Shown in pieces: positions 8,875 through 18,518 of a stretch of DNA of 64,000 bases. This DNA comes from Myxococcales bacterium (GTDB lineage: Bacteria > Myxococcota_A > Polyangia > Polyangiales > Houyiibacteriaceae): assembly GCA_024640845.1 (NCBI GenBank), contig JAHEEE010000001.1:44453-108452 (forward strand), given 5' to 3'. How positions within the stretch are numbered: position 1 is the stretch's first letter; every line of letters starts with the position of its first letter. A model generated the notes under the pieces. It saw nothing but the letters and a program-made list of their open reading frames with translations, did no database searches and was not told where the DNA came from. A program made the position numbers and the translations under genes.

Positions 8875-10611
8875 ATGTATTCCGAGACCACTCGCTCGAG
8901 CGTGTTCGCCGACTCCTTCGAGCGCGACGACTTCAGCGCGGACCGCATTCGCTGGCTCATCAAACTCAGATGGATTGCGATGGTGGGGGTCTTGCTGGCG
9001 ACGGGCTTTGCCGCCGCAGGCTATTTCCCGGGCGTCGCGTGGCCGGTCTTCTTGGTGGTCGTTGCGGCTGGCAGCACCTACAACTTGGTCTTGTTGCGGC
9101 GGGCCCCGGGTCCCGGGGCGGGCAAGCGAGCAGCGGTCTCACAGGCGCTGTTCGATTTGGGGCTCCTGACCGTCGTATTGTGGGCCGCCGGCGGCATCTT
9201 TTCGCCGTTCATCGCGTTCTACGTCTTTCACCTCGCGCTCATCGCCGTCCTTGGAGGTCCTGGCGCCACGTTGGTTGCGACGGCCGCGGCGTTCGTCGGC
9301 GCGGGATTCCTGGCACTCACCGAGTGGGTGCCAGCCTTGAAGATCGGCACCTGGGATCCGCCCCCACCGTGGGACACCATCGGGAACGTGGCTGCGTTTA
9401 CGACCACCGCCGGCGCGGTCGCTTACGTCGTGCTGCACGCGGTTCGCGAGCTGCGAGATCGGGAGCGGGCTCTCGCGACTGCACGCGATCAGGCGGAGCT
9501 GGAGTATCAAGTCATCTCGAACACGCTCGACGAGCTCAAGGCAGGGTTGGAAGTCGTCTCGGCTGACGGCCACATCGAGTGGCGCAACCGACTCGCCGAT
9601 GAGCTTGCCCCTCCGCCGACCGCGGAAGGCACTTGGGAGTGCCCCGTGAGCGCGAGGGCGTGCGAGACGGAGCCTGCGGGTCAGTGCCCCGTCCTGAGGG
9701 CCCGTGACCTTCGCGCCGAGGGGAGGTGTCGCTTTTCGGTGAAGGACCGCTGGTACGAGATGCTCTCGTTTCCGTTGGCGTCACGAGCCGAGGGTCGCAC
9801 TCGCATCATGAACCTGTACGTCGATCGGACGAAGATCCTACTTGCCGAGAGGCGGCTGCTTCATGCCGAACGTTTGGCGAGCTTGGGCCGCGTCGCGCAA
9901 GGCGTTGCGCACGAGCTCAACACACCCCTCGCAACCATCCGAACCCTTGCCGCCGATATGCGAGAGGCGATTCGCTCACTCGGTGGAGGAGAGGCTCTAC
10001 AATCCGACCTCGCCGAATCGGCGGCACTCATCCGCGACGAGACCGAGCGCCTCGGTCGAATCACACACTCGCTCCTGACCGGTGGCTCGCTACCGCGGCT
10101 TCGTTTGGACTCGGCCGCACCACTTCTACCGATCGTCGAGAGGGCGCGCGCACTGGTCTTCGCAGGCGCCCGTGATGGAGGGCCCACGCTCGAGATTGGC
10201 GAGGGTGTGGCGGAGCTAGTCGTGGCGGCCGATTTCGATCGTCTATTGCAGGTGCTGGTCAATCTGCTGCAGAACGCAGTAGACGCGAATCGCGAAGCAG
10301 GCGGCCGTTTGGTCTTGCTGTCCGCCAAACGACATGGACCGGCGGTGGAGATCATCGTCGAGGACGAAGGTGTGGGCCTGCAGGCAGACATCGAAGGCCG
10401 GCTTTTCGAGCCCTTCGCGACCACCAAACCACCAGGCGAAGGCACCGGGTTGGGACTTTATGCCTCGTACATGCTGGTGCAGACGATGGGCGGCGATCTC
10501 ACGATCGAAAACCGTGACCCGCGGGGAGCGTGCGCGCGAGTCCGTTTGCCCGCGGGTGCGCAGCCGCTTGCCAAAGAGCCTACGGTGCATAATCGTGCGC
10601 CACACGCATGA
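8875..10611 (+). CDS. RegB/PrrB-like sensor histidine kinase
   Basis: Membrane sensor kinase. An AGGAGG box lies four bases before the ATG at 8875, which I prefer over the ATG at 8872. The N-terminus has a six-helix-type membrane domain starting RWLIKLRWIAMVG; AGGIFSPFI around residues 106-114 resembles the quinone-sensing GGxxNPF loop of RegB with Asn replaced by Ser. A PAS-like linker follows with a Cys cluster (CPVSARAC...QCPV...GRC, spacing C-x6-C-x7-C-x13-C). The H-box AHELNTPLATI is of RegB type, and the ATPase domain has N, DEG and GEGTGLGLY boxes. It overlaps the response-regulator gene by four bases. Redox or quinone sensing is inferred. Confidence 0.88.
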   Translation: MYSETTRSSVFADSFERDDFSADRIRWLIKLRWIAMVGVLLATGFAAAGYFPGVAWPVFLVVVAAGSTYNLVLLRRAPGPGAGKRAAVSQALFDLGLLTVVLWAAGGIFSPFIAFYVFHLALIAVLGGPGATLVATAAAFVGAGFLALTEWVPALKIGTWDPPPPWDTIGNVAAFTTTAGAVAYVVLHAVRELRDRERALATARDQAELEYQVISNTLDELKAGLEVVSADGHIEWRNRLADELAPPPTAEGTWECPVSARACETEPAGQCPVLRARDLRAEGRCRFSVKDRWYEMLSFPLASRAEGRTRIMNLYVDRTKILLAERRLLHAERLASLGRVAQGVAHELNTPLATIRTLAADMREAIRSLGGGEALQSDLAESAALIRDETERLGRITHSLLTGGSLPRLRLDSAAPLLPIVERARALVFAGARDGGPTLEIGEGVAELVVAADFDRLLQVLVNLLQNAVDANREAGGRLVLLSAKRHGPAVEIIVEDEGVGLQADIEGRLFEPFATTKPPGEGTGLGLYASYMLVQTMGGDLTIENRDPRGACARVRLPAGAQPLAKEPTVHNRAPHA

Positions 10612-11945
10612 GTGGCAGTGTTCTGATCATCGACGACGATGGCGCGTTTCGCTTTGCGATGGCAAAGGCGCTGCGCCGTGGTGGCTATTCGGTCTCGGAG
10701 GCCAGCAGCGGTGAAGAGGCGGTCGAGGTGCTGCGCGGCAGCGCTCCGCCGGATGTCGCGCTGCTCGACCTCAAGATGAAGGGGATCGATGGGCTCGAGG
10801 TGCTGCGGCGCTGTGGCTCGATCCCGACGAGCGTCATCGTTCTGACCGGTCACGGAACAGTCAAGGCAGCGGTGGAGGCGATGCGACTGGGCGCGTTCTC
10901 ATTCCTCGAGAAGCCGATAGATGCCAACATGCTCAAGCCATTGTTGCGACAGGCCTTGGTCGAGCGCGGCGGCGAGGTGCCGGGTGCGCCATCGGAGACG
11001 ACCCCTTTAGTGGGGCCGAGCTCGGTCATGGAAGAGGTGCGTGACTTCGTGCGCACCGTCGCGCCTACCGACGAGACCGTCCTGATTTTCGGGGAAACGG
11101 GCACCGGAAAAGAGGTTGTAGCTCGCCAGATCCATGCGCAGAGCACGCGAAGCGACCGTCCGTTCGTTGCGATGAACGCCGCATGTGTCCCGCGGGAGCT
11201 CTTCGAGAGCGAGCTGTTTGGCCACAAGCGGGGCGCGTTTACGGGCGCTCAGAGCGATCGACTCGGCTTATTTCGAGAGGCAGATCGAGGGACTCTGTTC
11301 ATCGACGAGCTCGCTGAGCTTCCACTCGAGAGTCAGGCGAAGCTCCTACGGGCTATCGAGACAAAGACCATTCGTCCCGTCGGCGAGTCCGGGGAGACCG
11401 AGGTGGACGTGCGAATTGTAGCAGCCACCAATCGCGATCTTTGGGAAGAAACCCAAGCAGGTCGTTTTCGGGAGGACCTCTACTTTCGCTTGCAGGTGTT
11501 CCCCGTGCTCGTGCGTCCGCTTCGGGAGCGCCCCGACGACGTCGAGCCGCTGGCTGCGCATTTGCTTGCGCGCCTCGGCAAAAGCGACGTCAAACTCGAT
11601 GCAGAGGCGCTCGAGGTGCTCCGAGAATACGACTGGCCCGGCAACGTGCGCGAGCTTCTGAACGTCCTTCGACGCAGTTCCTTGTTCGCCATCTCGGACA
11701 CGATCGATGCGGATTTGGTTCGACGCATGATCGCTGCGAGCGTGTTCGGCAATGCGAGGGAGTCGGATGCGTCACAAGCCCCGAGCGACGGTACCCGCGC
11801 CAGCCTCGCCGAGGTCGAACGCGAGCACATCGAGCGCGTTTTGGGGGAAATGGGGGGCAACATCACCCGAGCCGCCGCCGCGCTCGGTATCGATCGACGC
11901 ACTCTGCAGAGGAAGCTGCGGGGGTACGGGATCGAGGCCCAGTAG
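10608..11945 (+). CDS. NtrC-family sigma-54 response regulator
   Basis: Phosphorylation-dependent activator of sigma-54 RNA polymerase, 445 aa. The receiver (1-115) has the acidic pocket D9-D11, phospho-acceptor D54, T80 and K102. The AAA+ domain has Walker A GETGTGKE (162-169), the sigma-54 contact loop GAFTGA (209-214), Walker B TLFIDEL and an arginine-finger region. The C-terminal Fis-type helix-turn-helix reads NITRAAAALGIDRRTLQRKLR. All key residues are intact. It overlaps the sensor gene by ATGA, so the two form a cognate pair. The usual RegB partner is a short REC-Fis protein; here the partner carries a full AAA+ module. Confidence 0.95.
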   Translation: MSGSVLIIDDDGAFRFAMAKALRRGGYSVSEASSGEEAVEVLRGSAPPDVALLDLKMKGIDGLEVLRRCGSIPTSVIVLTGHGTVKAAVEAMRLGAFSFLEKPIDANMLKPLLRQALVERGGEVPGAPSETTPLVGPSSVMEEVRDFVRTVAPTDETVLIFGETGTGKEVVARQIHAQSTRSDRPFVAMNAACVPRELFESELFGHKRGAFTGAQSDRLGLFREADRGTLFIDELAELPLESQAKLLRAIETKTIRPVGESGETEVDVRIVAATNRDLWEETQAGRFREDLYFRLQVFPVLVRPLRERPDDVEPLAAHLLARLGKSDVKLDAEALEVLREYDWPGNVRELLNVLRRSSLFAISDTIDADLVRRMIAASVFGNARESDASQAPSDGTRASLAEVEREHIERVLGEMGGNITRAAAALGIDRRTLQRKLRGYGIEAQ

Positions 11946-11988
11946 GATAGCGAAAGCGACAGTGTTACTGCTAGTGTCGGTGCCAGCG

Positions 11989-13179
11989 ATGTCCGTCCTC
12001 TTCTCCTATGCCTTTCGCCCGCTGTTCCTCCTCGCGACGCTCTACGCGATCGTGATCGTTCCTTTCTGGGTTGCGGCCTGGCTAGGGGCGCATTCCGCGC
12101 CGACGTTGCTTGGCGCGCCGACGTGGTGGCATGCGCACGAAATGATTTTCGGGTTCGCTGGCGCGGCGGTTGGAGGATTCGCCCTCACGGCGGTTGCGAC
12201 ATGGACGAAGCGACCGCCCGTAGCGGGCGCGCCGCTAGTGGCCCTTGTCGCACTTTGGAGCGCCTCGCGTGTCCTCTTCCTCCTTCCTTTCGAAGGGGTG
12301 CTCATACCCGCGGCCGCTGCCGACGTCGGATACGGAGCGCTGCTATTTGCGCTCATGAGTCGCGAGGTCATCGCGGCCCGTAGCCATCGCAACTACAAGG
12401 TCCTCCTCATCTTGGCCTTGTTTCCGTTAACGAATGCGCTGTTCTTCATGGGGGTGTCGGCCCATGCGCCGTGGACGGTTGCGACGTTGTTGGCAGGCAT
12501 GTGGTTGCTCGTCCTGCTGATCAACCTGATCGGGGGACGAATCATCCCTGGCTTTACGCGTAATTGGCTGAGGCTGCGGACTCCGGCGAGGCAGGACGGA
12601 CCAGCGGCGCTGCCACCCGCCTTCAATCGCCTCGACTTGGCTGCCACTGTGATGTTGGTCGGTTTCGCCGTTGCCCACGTTGCTGGCTTTCCCGCGCGAT
12701 TGACGGCGGGGCTAGGGGCCATCGCCGCGGCGCTCATGATCGTTCGCCTCGCACGTTGGGAAGGCCAGAGGACGTTCAGCGAGCCCTTGGTGTGGGTTCT
12801 TCATGTGGCGTTCGGGTGGATTCCGGTTGGCATCCTGCTGTTGAGTGCGGCCGAGCTCGGCTGGGGGCCTCGGACGGCCGGTGTCCACGCCCTGACGAGC
12901 GGCGCGATCACCACCATGATCGTCGCCGTCGCGAGCCGAGCCGCACTCGGCCACACAGGCCGCGCATTGCAAAGCCATCCGCTGCTGACTGCAGCCTATG
13001 TGCTGATCACGCTTGCCGCCGTGACCCGGGTCGCCGCGACGGCGGGTCCGGCGGCGCGCATCTTGCTCATGATCTCGGCTACGGCGTGGACCGCCGGCTT
13101 CCTCAGCTTCGCTTGGCGATACGTCCCGATTTTGACACAGAAGAAGATGATGAGGCCGGGATCGCTGCCAACGGTGTAG
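11989..13179 (+). CDS. NnrS family membrane protein
   Basis: NnrS proteins are haem/copper-binding inner-membrane proteins linked to nitric oxide tolerance and denitrification. This 397-aa protein has about twelve hydrophobic helices and the family blocks SYAFRPLFLLATLYA at the N-terminus, WWHAHEMIFGFAGAA, and GGRIIPGFTRNWL. I start at the ATG at 11989; a GTG at 11962 would add nine hydrophobic residues. It lies 43 nt after the NtrC-like gene on the same strand, so it may be cotranscribed with, or be a target of, the RegB-like/NtrC-like pair. No denitrification enzymes are in the window. Confidence 0.88.
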   Translation: MSVLFSYAFRPLFLLATLYAIVIVPFWVAAWLGAHSAPTLLGAPTWWHAHEMIFGFAGAAVGGFALTAVATWTKRPPVAGAPLVALVALWSASRVLFLLPFEGVLIPAAAADVGYGALLFALMSREVIAARSHRNYKVLLILALFPLTNALFFMGVSAHAPWTVATLLAGMWLLVLLINLIGGRIIPGFTRNWLRLRTPARQDGPAALPPAFNRLDLAATVMLVGFAVAHVAGFPARLTAGLGAIAAALMIVRLARWEGQRTFSEPLVWVLHVAFGWIPVGILLLSAAELGWGPRTAGVHALTSGAITTMIVAVASRAALGHTGRALQSHPLLTAAYVLITLAAVTRVAATAGPAARILLMISATAWTAGFLSFAWRYVPILTQKKMMRPGSLPTV

Positions 13180-13232
13180 GTTTGGCAACATCTACCCACC
13201 CGCACCGGACCCCGAGCGGGATCGCGGACGAG

Positions 13233-14828
13233 CTACTCCCCCGGCAGCACCACCGTAAACAGCGTCCGCCCGGGCTTCGACTCCACGTCGATTCGACCGC
13301 CGTGCTCGGAGACGATGCGTTGGGTGATCGCGAGTCCTAGGCCAGTGCCAGTTTCCTTGCTCGTGTAGTACGGCTCGAAGATGGCGTCGGCCTGGTTGGC
13401 CGCAATGCCGCGTCCGTTGTCCTCGACCGAGATGTACACCGTGCCCTTACGTTGTTCGACGCTCACCGACACCTTGCCGCCTCCGCCGGGATGGGCCTCG
13501 GCCGCTGCGTCACGTGCGTTCTGAATCAGATTGTGGAGGACTTGGATCATCTGGTCGGGGTCGACGAACGCCTCGACGGGTTCCGCGGGCAGGCGCACGG
13601 TGGCGGGGGCTGCGCCCTCTGCGTGTAGTGACGCAGCTTGGGAAACCGTTTCCCTGAGATCGGTCTTACGCAGCTTCGGGGAGGGTAGCCGCGCGAATCG
13701 GCTGAACTCGTCGACGATGTGTCGCAGTCGCTCCACTTCCTGGAGGATCGTTTTCGTCGATTCGTCGAAGAGAGCGTCGAACTCCTCGTGAGACCGTGCG
13801 TGTGCCTTGCGGAGCGTCTCAATCGACAAGCGAATCGGGGAAAGCGGATTCTTGAGCTCGTGAGCCAAGCTCTTGGCGATGTCTTGCCACGCGGCGACTC
13901 GCTCGGTCTGCCGTAGTTGCACCCTCGCGTCTCGTAGGTCGCGGGTCATACGGTTGAACGCAGTTGCGGTCGCGGGAAACGCGCCTCCCAAGTCGTCGCG
14001 GAGCGTGGTGTCGAAGTCTCCTAGGCCCACACGCGTAGCGGCCGCGGTAAGCTCGTCGACCGACGACTGAAGCCACCGATTGAGATAGCCGCCGAAGAGA
14101 AGCGCAAGCCCGATGGAAAGAACTGTCACGCAAGCGATCCACAGAAGCAGCGGAGGTGCACGACGATCGAGACGAGAGCGCCAGAGCACCACACCCTGTC
14201 GGACGCCTTCTGAGTCGACCAGCTCGGCGAGAACCACATCGCCGTCACTCGCCTCGCCGGCCACGAGGATCTGCTCCGGGTCCGCACCCCTGAGCGTCGA
14301 GACTCGGTGCGCGCCGATGACAGTGAGGGCCGCCCCCCCGCGCGCGATCGAACATGCCCGCGCGACGAATCTTTGATTCTCTTGGCTGCCGAGCAACAGC
14401 GCGAAGTCCCGATCTTTGGCCTCACGGGCACGGCGAACGAGCTCAGAGCCGTCTCGCCCCAGCACCCTTTCCCGATGGCCAGTCGCGACCACTTCTCCGT
14501 CCAGCGAATCGACGACCCACAACGCGTCGAGGCCGGCAGCTTCCATCACACCTCGAAACAAGCGCCCATAGTCGAGCTGAGGGGGGGCCTCGATCGCACG
14601 CTGCTCGAGAACGGCGTCGATCGCGAGGTCGTCTCGGCAAAGCCGGGCAACCGCCGCGCCCCGCTGGGCGCCGAGCTCCTCGAGCCGGACTCGGGCGAGC
14701 TTGGCCTCGCTCGTCGTTGCGCCTGAGCTCGAGCCCGACACGCCCAGCCACACGATCGCCGTGAGCGCGACCGGGATGATCGCCGCCAAGGCAAAGAGAA
14801 CGGCAGCGCGAGTCGCGAACGGCGTCAT
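13233..14828 (-). CDS. NtrY-like sensor histidine kinase
   Basis: Membrane histidine kinase of 531 aa. It has an N-terminal membrane helix (8-30), a periplasmic sensor domain of about 190 residues, a second helix (about 227-248), a HAMP-like linker with TRVGLGDFDTTL, then the dimerisation domain with phospho-accepting His323 in LAHELKNPLSPIRLS, as in NtrY-type kinases. The ATPase domain has N-box NLIQNARDAAAEA, DNGRGI, and GTGLGLAI. Its start overlaps the PBP1A stop by four bases, so it is cotranscribed with a cell-wall synthase. No response regulator gene is adjacent; the partner is encoded elsewhere. Confidence 0.9.
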   Translation of the reverse strand: MTPFATRAAVLFALAAIIPVALTAIVWLGVSGSSSGATTSEAKLARVRLEELGAQRGAAVARLCRDDLAIDAVLEQRAIEAPPQLDYGRLFRGVMEAAGLDALWVVDSLDGEVVATGHRERVLGRDGSELVRRAREAKDRDFALLLGSQENQRFVARACSIARGGAALTVIGAHRVSTLRGADPEQILVAGEASDGDVVLAELVDSEGVRQGVVLWRSRLDRRAPPLLLWIACVTVLSIGLALLFGGYLNRWLQSSVDELTAAATRVGLGDFDTTLRDDLGGAFPATATAFNRMTRDLRDARVQLRQTERVAAWQDIAKSLAHELKNPLSPIRLSIETLRKAHARSHEEFDALFDESTKTILQEVERLRHIVDEFSRFARLPSPKLRKTDLRETVSQAASLHAEGAAPATVRLPAEPVEAFVDPDQMIQVLHNLIQNARDAAAEAHPGGGGKVSVSVEQRKGTVYISVEDNGRGIAANQADAIFEPYYTSKETGTGLGLAITQRIVSEHGGRIDVESKPGRTLFTVVLPGE

Positions 14829-17242
14829 GGTGCGGCCATGCCGCCAAGCACCCGCTCTTCGCGGGGCGCTCGAGAACCCTCCGTCGACGTGCTTTCCACT
14901 TCCTCGTCGAACTGCTCCATCAGGAAGAGGTTCGGATCGGCCACATCGGGAGGACGAGCCACCTCGACCGGTACGGTGCCCGAGAGGAACACCTCATCGA
15001 CTGCATCCTCTTGGCCCGGATACGCCAAGAGGCCCGACGCCGGGTCGATTCGCGCGGTGATGACACCGCTGGGCATGGCGAAATCGGTTTCTTTCGGCGT
15101 CTTGTCCGCCGCGCCCATGACGTCGATCCAGATCGGCAGCGCCGTCCTGGTGCCCGTTTCGCGCGTGCCGAGGGAGCGCTGGTCATCGAAGCCCACCCAC
15201 ACGCCGACCACGACGGATGGCGAGTAGCCGACGAACCAGGCGTCACGCGCATCGTTGCTGGTTCCCGTCTTTCCGACGACCGCGCGCTCGAGGCGCTGGG
15301 CAGGGGCTCCAGTGCCCTCCGTCACCACGCTGCGCAGCATGCTGGTCATCACGTACGCCTCACTCGGGTCCATCACGTCGCGCGCCGGCTCGACGGGCGG
15401 GAGCGGCACCTGCGTACCGTCCGGAGCGATGATCCGCGATACCAGCCGGGCGGGCGCCCAGCGTCCGCCCGCGGCGAAGGTTGCGTAGGCATTCGTCAGC
15501 TCGATGGGGCGCACGCCGCTGGCTCCGAGGGCGAGGGCCATATCCTCTTCGAGCTTGGTCGTGATTCCGTCCTGGCGCGCGAACTCTGCGACGTCCGCGA
15601 CCCCAATGTCCTCGACGACCCGAATCGCGACCATGTTGATCGAGCGGGCGAGCGCCTGACGAAGACGGACCGCCCCTTGGTAGTTCCACTGCTCGTAGTT
15701 GCTCGGCTTCCATTCGTCGTAGACCGCCGGTGCGTCGACCACAAGAGATGCAGGGGTGAACCGGCGTGATTGGATCGCGCGGGCATAGACGATCGGCTTG
15801 AACGTACTGCCGGGCTGCCGAATCGCTTGCGTCGCGCGGTTGAAGCCGCTCTGCGCCGCGAAGCTGCCGATCAGCGCCAAGACGTCGCGCGAACGCGGTT
15901 CGATGACGACCACGGCGCCCTCCGGACCACGTTCGAGGCGTGCTACGGCTGGGTCTTCGTCAGTTCCCATCTGCGTGATCGATACCGGGAAGAGATCGCC
16001 TTTCCTGGTGAACTCGGGGGCGGCGAGCCGTTCAGGGTTGTGCCGAGCGGCATCCTTCATTCGGAGGATCGCCGGGTGACCCGCTACGTTCAGGCGTATC
16101 TGCTCGTTCTCCGTATCGACGCCGGTGACTTTGGCAAAGTACGTTCGCCCCATTCGGAGCTCGTCGACGGGCGGGCTTGCTTTCGGCGCCCGTCGCTTCT
16201 TGCTGCGGATCGGGCCGCGATACCCCTGGCGCTCATCGACCGCGATCAGCCCTCGTTGCAGCGCCGTGCGCGCTTGGCGCTGCAGCGAGAGATCGATCGT
16301 GGTGTACACCTTGTAGCCGCCGGCGCCAAGCGCGTCTTCGCCCGCCGCATCGCGGAGCGCGCGGCGCGCGATCGACAACACCTCTGGCGCAGCCCCGGAT
16401 CCCTCGGACAACGGCACAGGCTCGACCTTCGTATTGCGCGCTGCTTCGATCGCCTTCTTGCTCAGGTCCGGCCAATACACGTCCCGCTTCGCTTCGAGCT
16501 GAGAGAGAACGTATTGCTGCCTCCGGCGCGCAGCCTCGGGATTGCTCCGCGGTGACAAGTGGGTCGGCGCCTGCGGAACCCCGGCCAGGAGTGTCGCTTC
16601 AGCCAGCGTCAGATCGCTCGCATTTTTCTCGAAGTAGTACCGCGCGGCCTCTTGAATCCCGTACCGCCCGTGTCCGAAGTTCACGTTGCTCAGGTAGAGG
16701 TGCAGAATCTCGTCCTTGGTGAGCTCGTTTTCGAGCCTCCGCGCGAGGATCAGCTCCCGCACCTTGCGCGAAATCGTGCGTTCCGGCGTCAGCAGCATCA
16801 GCTTGACCACCTGCTGGGTGATCGTGCTGCCGCCCTGAGCCGCGCGGCCCTCCAGGATATCTCGTCCCACAGCGCGCAAGATCCCGTAGTAGTCGAGCCC
16901 CTCGTGCTCGTAAAAATCGGCGTCCTCGGCCGCGAGGACGGAGAGCACGACGTTTCTCGGCACCTGGGACATTGGAATCACGGTTCGGCGCTCTGTGAAG
17001 ATCTCTCCGATGACCTTCTTGTTCCGGTCGTAGACGCGGGTGGTCTGCGGCGGCTTGTAGTCGCGCAGGCTGCTGACCGAGGGGAGATCTCGACTGAAGT
17101 ATGCGTACGCGCCAAGAACAGCGAGCGCGCCTACCACGAGGGTCGCGCCCAAGAGCCTTGGTAGCACCGAGCGTCGTTGGCTAGACCGCTTCTTGCGCTT
17201 CGCCCCCTTGTGCGTCTTTTTCTGCGTTCGCTTCCCTGCCAT
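14825..17242 (-). CDS. Bifunctional penicillin-binding protein 1A
   Basis: Class A PBP that polymerises and cross-links peptidoglycan; 805 aa. A Lys/Arg-rich cytoplasmic tail precedes one membrane anchor (about 30-50). The glycosyltransferase domain has EDADFYEHEGLDYYG with catalytic Glu106, GGSTITQQ and an RKVREL block. The transpeptidase domain has the SxxK box GSTFKP (Ser479, Lys482), SxN at 534-536, and KTGTSND (Lys658). An OB-like insert lies between the domains, as in PBP1A. It is followed, with a four-base overlap, by the NtrY-like kinase. Naming it mrcA would rest on the 1A-like layout alone. Confidence 0.94.
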   Translation of the reverse strand: MAGKRTQKKTHKGAKRKKRSSQRRSVLPRLLGATLVVGALAVLGAYAYFSRDLPSVSSLRDYKPPQTTRVYDRNKKVIGEIFTERRTVIPMSQVPRNVVLSVLAAEDADFYEHEGLDYYGILRAVGRDILEGRAAQGGSTITQQVVKLMLLTPERTISRKVRELILARRLENELTKDEILHLYLSNVNFGHGRYGIQEAARYYFEKNASDLTLAEATLLAGVPQAPTHLSPRSNPEAARRRQQYVLSQLEAKRDVYWPDLSKKAIEAARNTKVEPVPLSEGSGAAPEVLSIARRALRDAAGEDALGAGGYKVYTTIDLSLQRQARTALQRGLIAVDERQGYRGPIRSKKRRAPKASPPVDELRMGRTYFAKVTGVDTENEQIRLNVAGHPAILRMKDAARHNPERLAAPEFTRKGDLFPVSITQMGTDEDPAVARLERGPEGAVVVIEPRSRDVLALIGSFAAQSGFNRATQAIRQPGSTFKPIVYARAIQSRRFTPASLVVDAPAVYDEWKPSNYEQWNYQGAVRLRQALARSINMVAIRVVEDIGVADVAEFARQDGITTKLEEDMALALGASGVRPIELTNAYATFAAGGRWAPARLVSRIIAPDGTQVPLPPVEPARDVMDPSEAYVMTSMLRSVVTEGTGAPAQRLERAVVGKTGTSNDARDAWFVGYSPSVVVGVWVGFDDQRSLGTRETGTRTALPIWIDVMGAADKTPKETDFAMPSGVITARIDPASGLLAYPGQEDAVDEVFLSGTVPVEVARPPDVADPNLFLMEQFDEEVESTSTEGSRAPREERVLGGMAAP

Positions 17243-17312
17243 CTCGTCCGCCGGCGCCTATAGCATCCCCCGCTACGCGCCATCTCCCCTAATTCATGAC
17301 ACTTCGGGGACG

Positions 17313-18005
17313 CTAATCATTCCCAGTCGACCGCGCGAGGATTTCATCGGCGTTTTTCACGGAATTCATGAGGAATCTCGCTAGCAATTCACGCTGACGC
17401 GGGGGCGTCAAGCGCGATCTACCATCGTGCGCGAGCGTCTGCAGGGTGATCGCAGCGGCTACCGAGATGTTGAGGCTCTCGACGAAACCACGCATCGGAA
17501 TCGTGAACGTGCCGTCCGCCAGCGCCCGCATCTCTTCGGATACGCCATGGTGCTCGTTCCCAAAGACCACCGCCAGGCGGTGCACGTTGCGAAGGCCTTC
17601 GGGTGTCGTCTCTCCATCCATCGTCGCTACGTAGATCGCGTACCCATCGGCCCTCAAGCGCCGTGCGCAGGCTTCGGCCGTCTCATATCGTGTGACGTCG
17701 AGCCAACGCTGGGTTCCCTTCGAGACGCCACGCGAGGCGCGAAAGCCCTGCTCGCCCACGATCGCATGAACGTTTTGTACGCCGAAAGCGTCCGCGCTTC
17801 GGAGCACGGCGCTGGAGTTGTGCGGGTCGCCGATTCGATCGAGGACGATGGCCAGGTCATCCGTCCGTCCAGCGACGACCTGCTCCATGCGCTGCAAACG
17901 CTCCGGCGTCACGACCCCGCGAAGCGCTTCGACCACCTGCTCGGCAGGCCGCTCCAATGGAGGAGGGCCCTCGATTTCGATGACGTCTGGATCGTCGGCG
18001 CGCAC
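17313..18005 (-). CDS. trmH: tRNA (guanosine(18)-2'-O)-methyltransferase
   Basis: SpoU/SPOUT-class methyltransferase that 2'-O-methylates G18 of tRNAs using AdoMet. The three SPOUT motifs are present: DPHNSSAVLRSADAFG, VVFGNEHHGVS and ESLNISVAAAITL. The 230-aa length fits TrmH with short extensions. It starts with GTG at 18005, directly after the stop of the secreted-protein gene, so it is the last member of the ECF sigma operon (19706 to 17313). A housekeeping tRNA enzyme placed behind a sigma/anti-sigma pair is unusual, but may simply reflect dense packing. Confidence 0.9.
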   Translation of the reverse strand: MRADDPDVIEIEGPPPLERPAEQVVEALRGVVTPERLQRMEQVVAGRTDDLAIVLDRIGDPHNSSAVLRSADAFGVQNVHAIVGEQGFRASRGVSKGTQRWLDVTRYETAEACARRLRADGYAIYVATMDGETTPEGLRNVHRLAVVFGNEHHGVSEEMRALADGTFTIPMRGFVESLNISVAAAITLQTLAHDGRSRLTPPRQRELLARFLMNSVKNADEILARSTGND

Positions 18006-18518
18006 CTATTTCGTGGTCTTCTTGGGGTCGACCGTCACACCGACGACGAGCGTCCCGCCCTGATAGCTTTGTCCGGCCACGAAGAAGGGATCCCCCGCCG
18101 AGGCCACGACCTGCAGCAGGGGCAGATAGTCCGACTTGTTGGGTCGGTTGATCGCCGCCCGAACTTTGTAGCGCCCGTCCGGCATGATGCGAAGCAGGGT
18201 GAGCTTGAGGCGTCGTCCGTTCGGAAGGGAGACAAACGCATCTTTACCCGGTGTCAGCGTGAGCTTGGGCCGCGAGAGGATCTTCATCGAGCGGAACGAA
18301 TTGAAGGGTGGCCGTCGCAGCGCGGTCAGCTTCTTCAGTGCGGGATCGATCTCTCCGTCTTCCTCTTTTGCGAGCACCACCAGCACTTCGGCCGGCACGT
18401 TGGCGCTGGCTTCCCGATCCGGCTTCGCAAGCGTGCTGCCCTGCGCGGACACGCCGTTGGTGAAAAGAAGCGCTCCCAACGACAGCGCCATCAAGAGCCC
18501 ACGTCCACTCGCGCTCAT
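18006..18518 (-). CDS. Secreted protein in ECF sigma operon
   Basis: Function unknown. From the ATG at 18518 the 170-aa protein has a signal peptide (MSASGRGLLMALSLGALLFTNGVSAQ) and a mature part with basic beta-rich character, including KLTLTPGKDAFVSLPNGRRLKLTLL and a C-terminal GGTLVVGVTVDPKK. Its start overlaps the anti-sigma stop by four bases. Position suggests a periplasmic component of the signal sensed by the anti-sigma factor, or an output of it. No Cys and no enzymatic motif are visible. Confidence 0.78.
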   Translation of the reverse strand: MSASGRGLLMALSLGALLFTNGVSAQGSTLAKPDREASANVPAEVLVVLAKEEDGEIDPALKKLTALRRPPFNSFRSMKILSRPKLTLTPGKDAFVSLPNGRRLKLTLLRIMPDGRYKVRAAINRPNKSDYLPLLQVVASAGDPFFVAGQSYQGGTLVVGVTVDPKKTTK

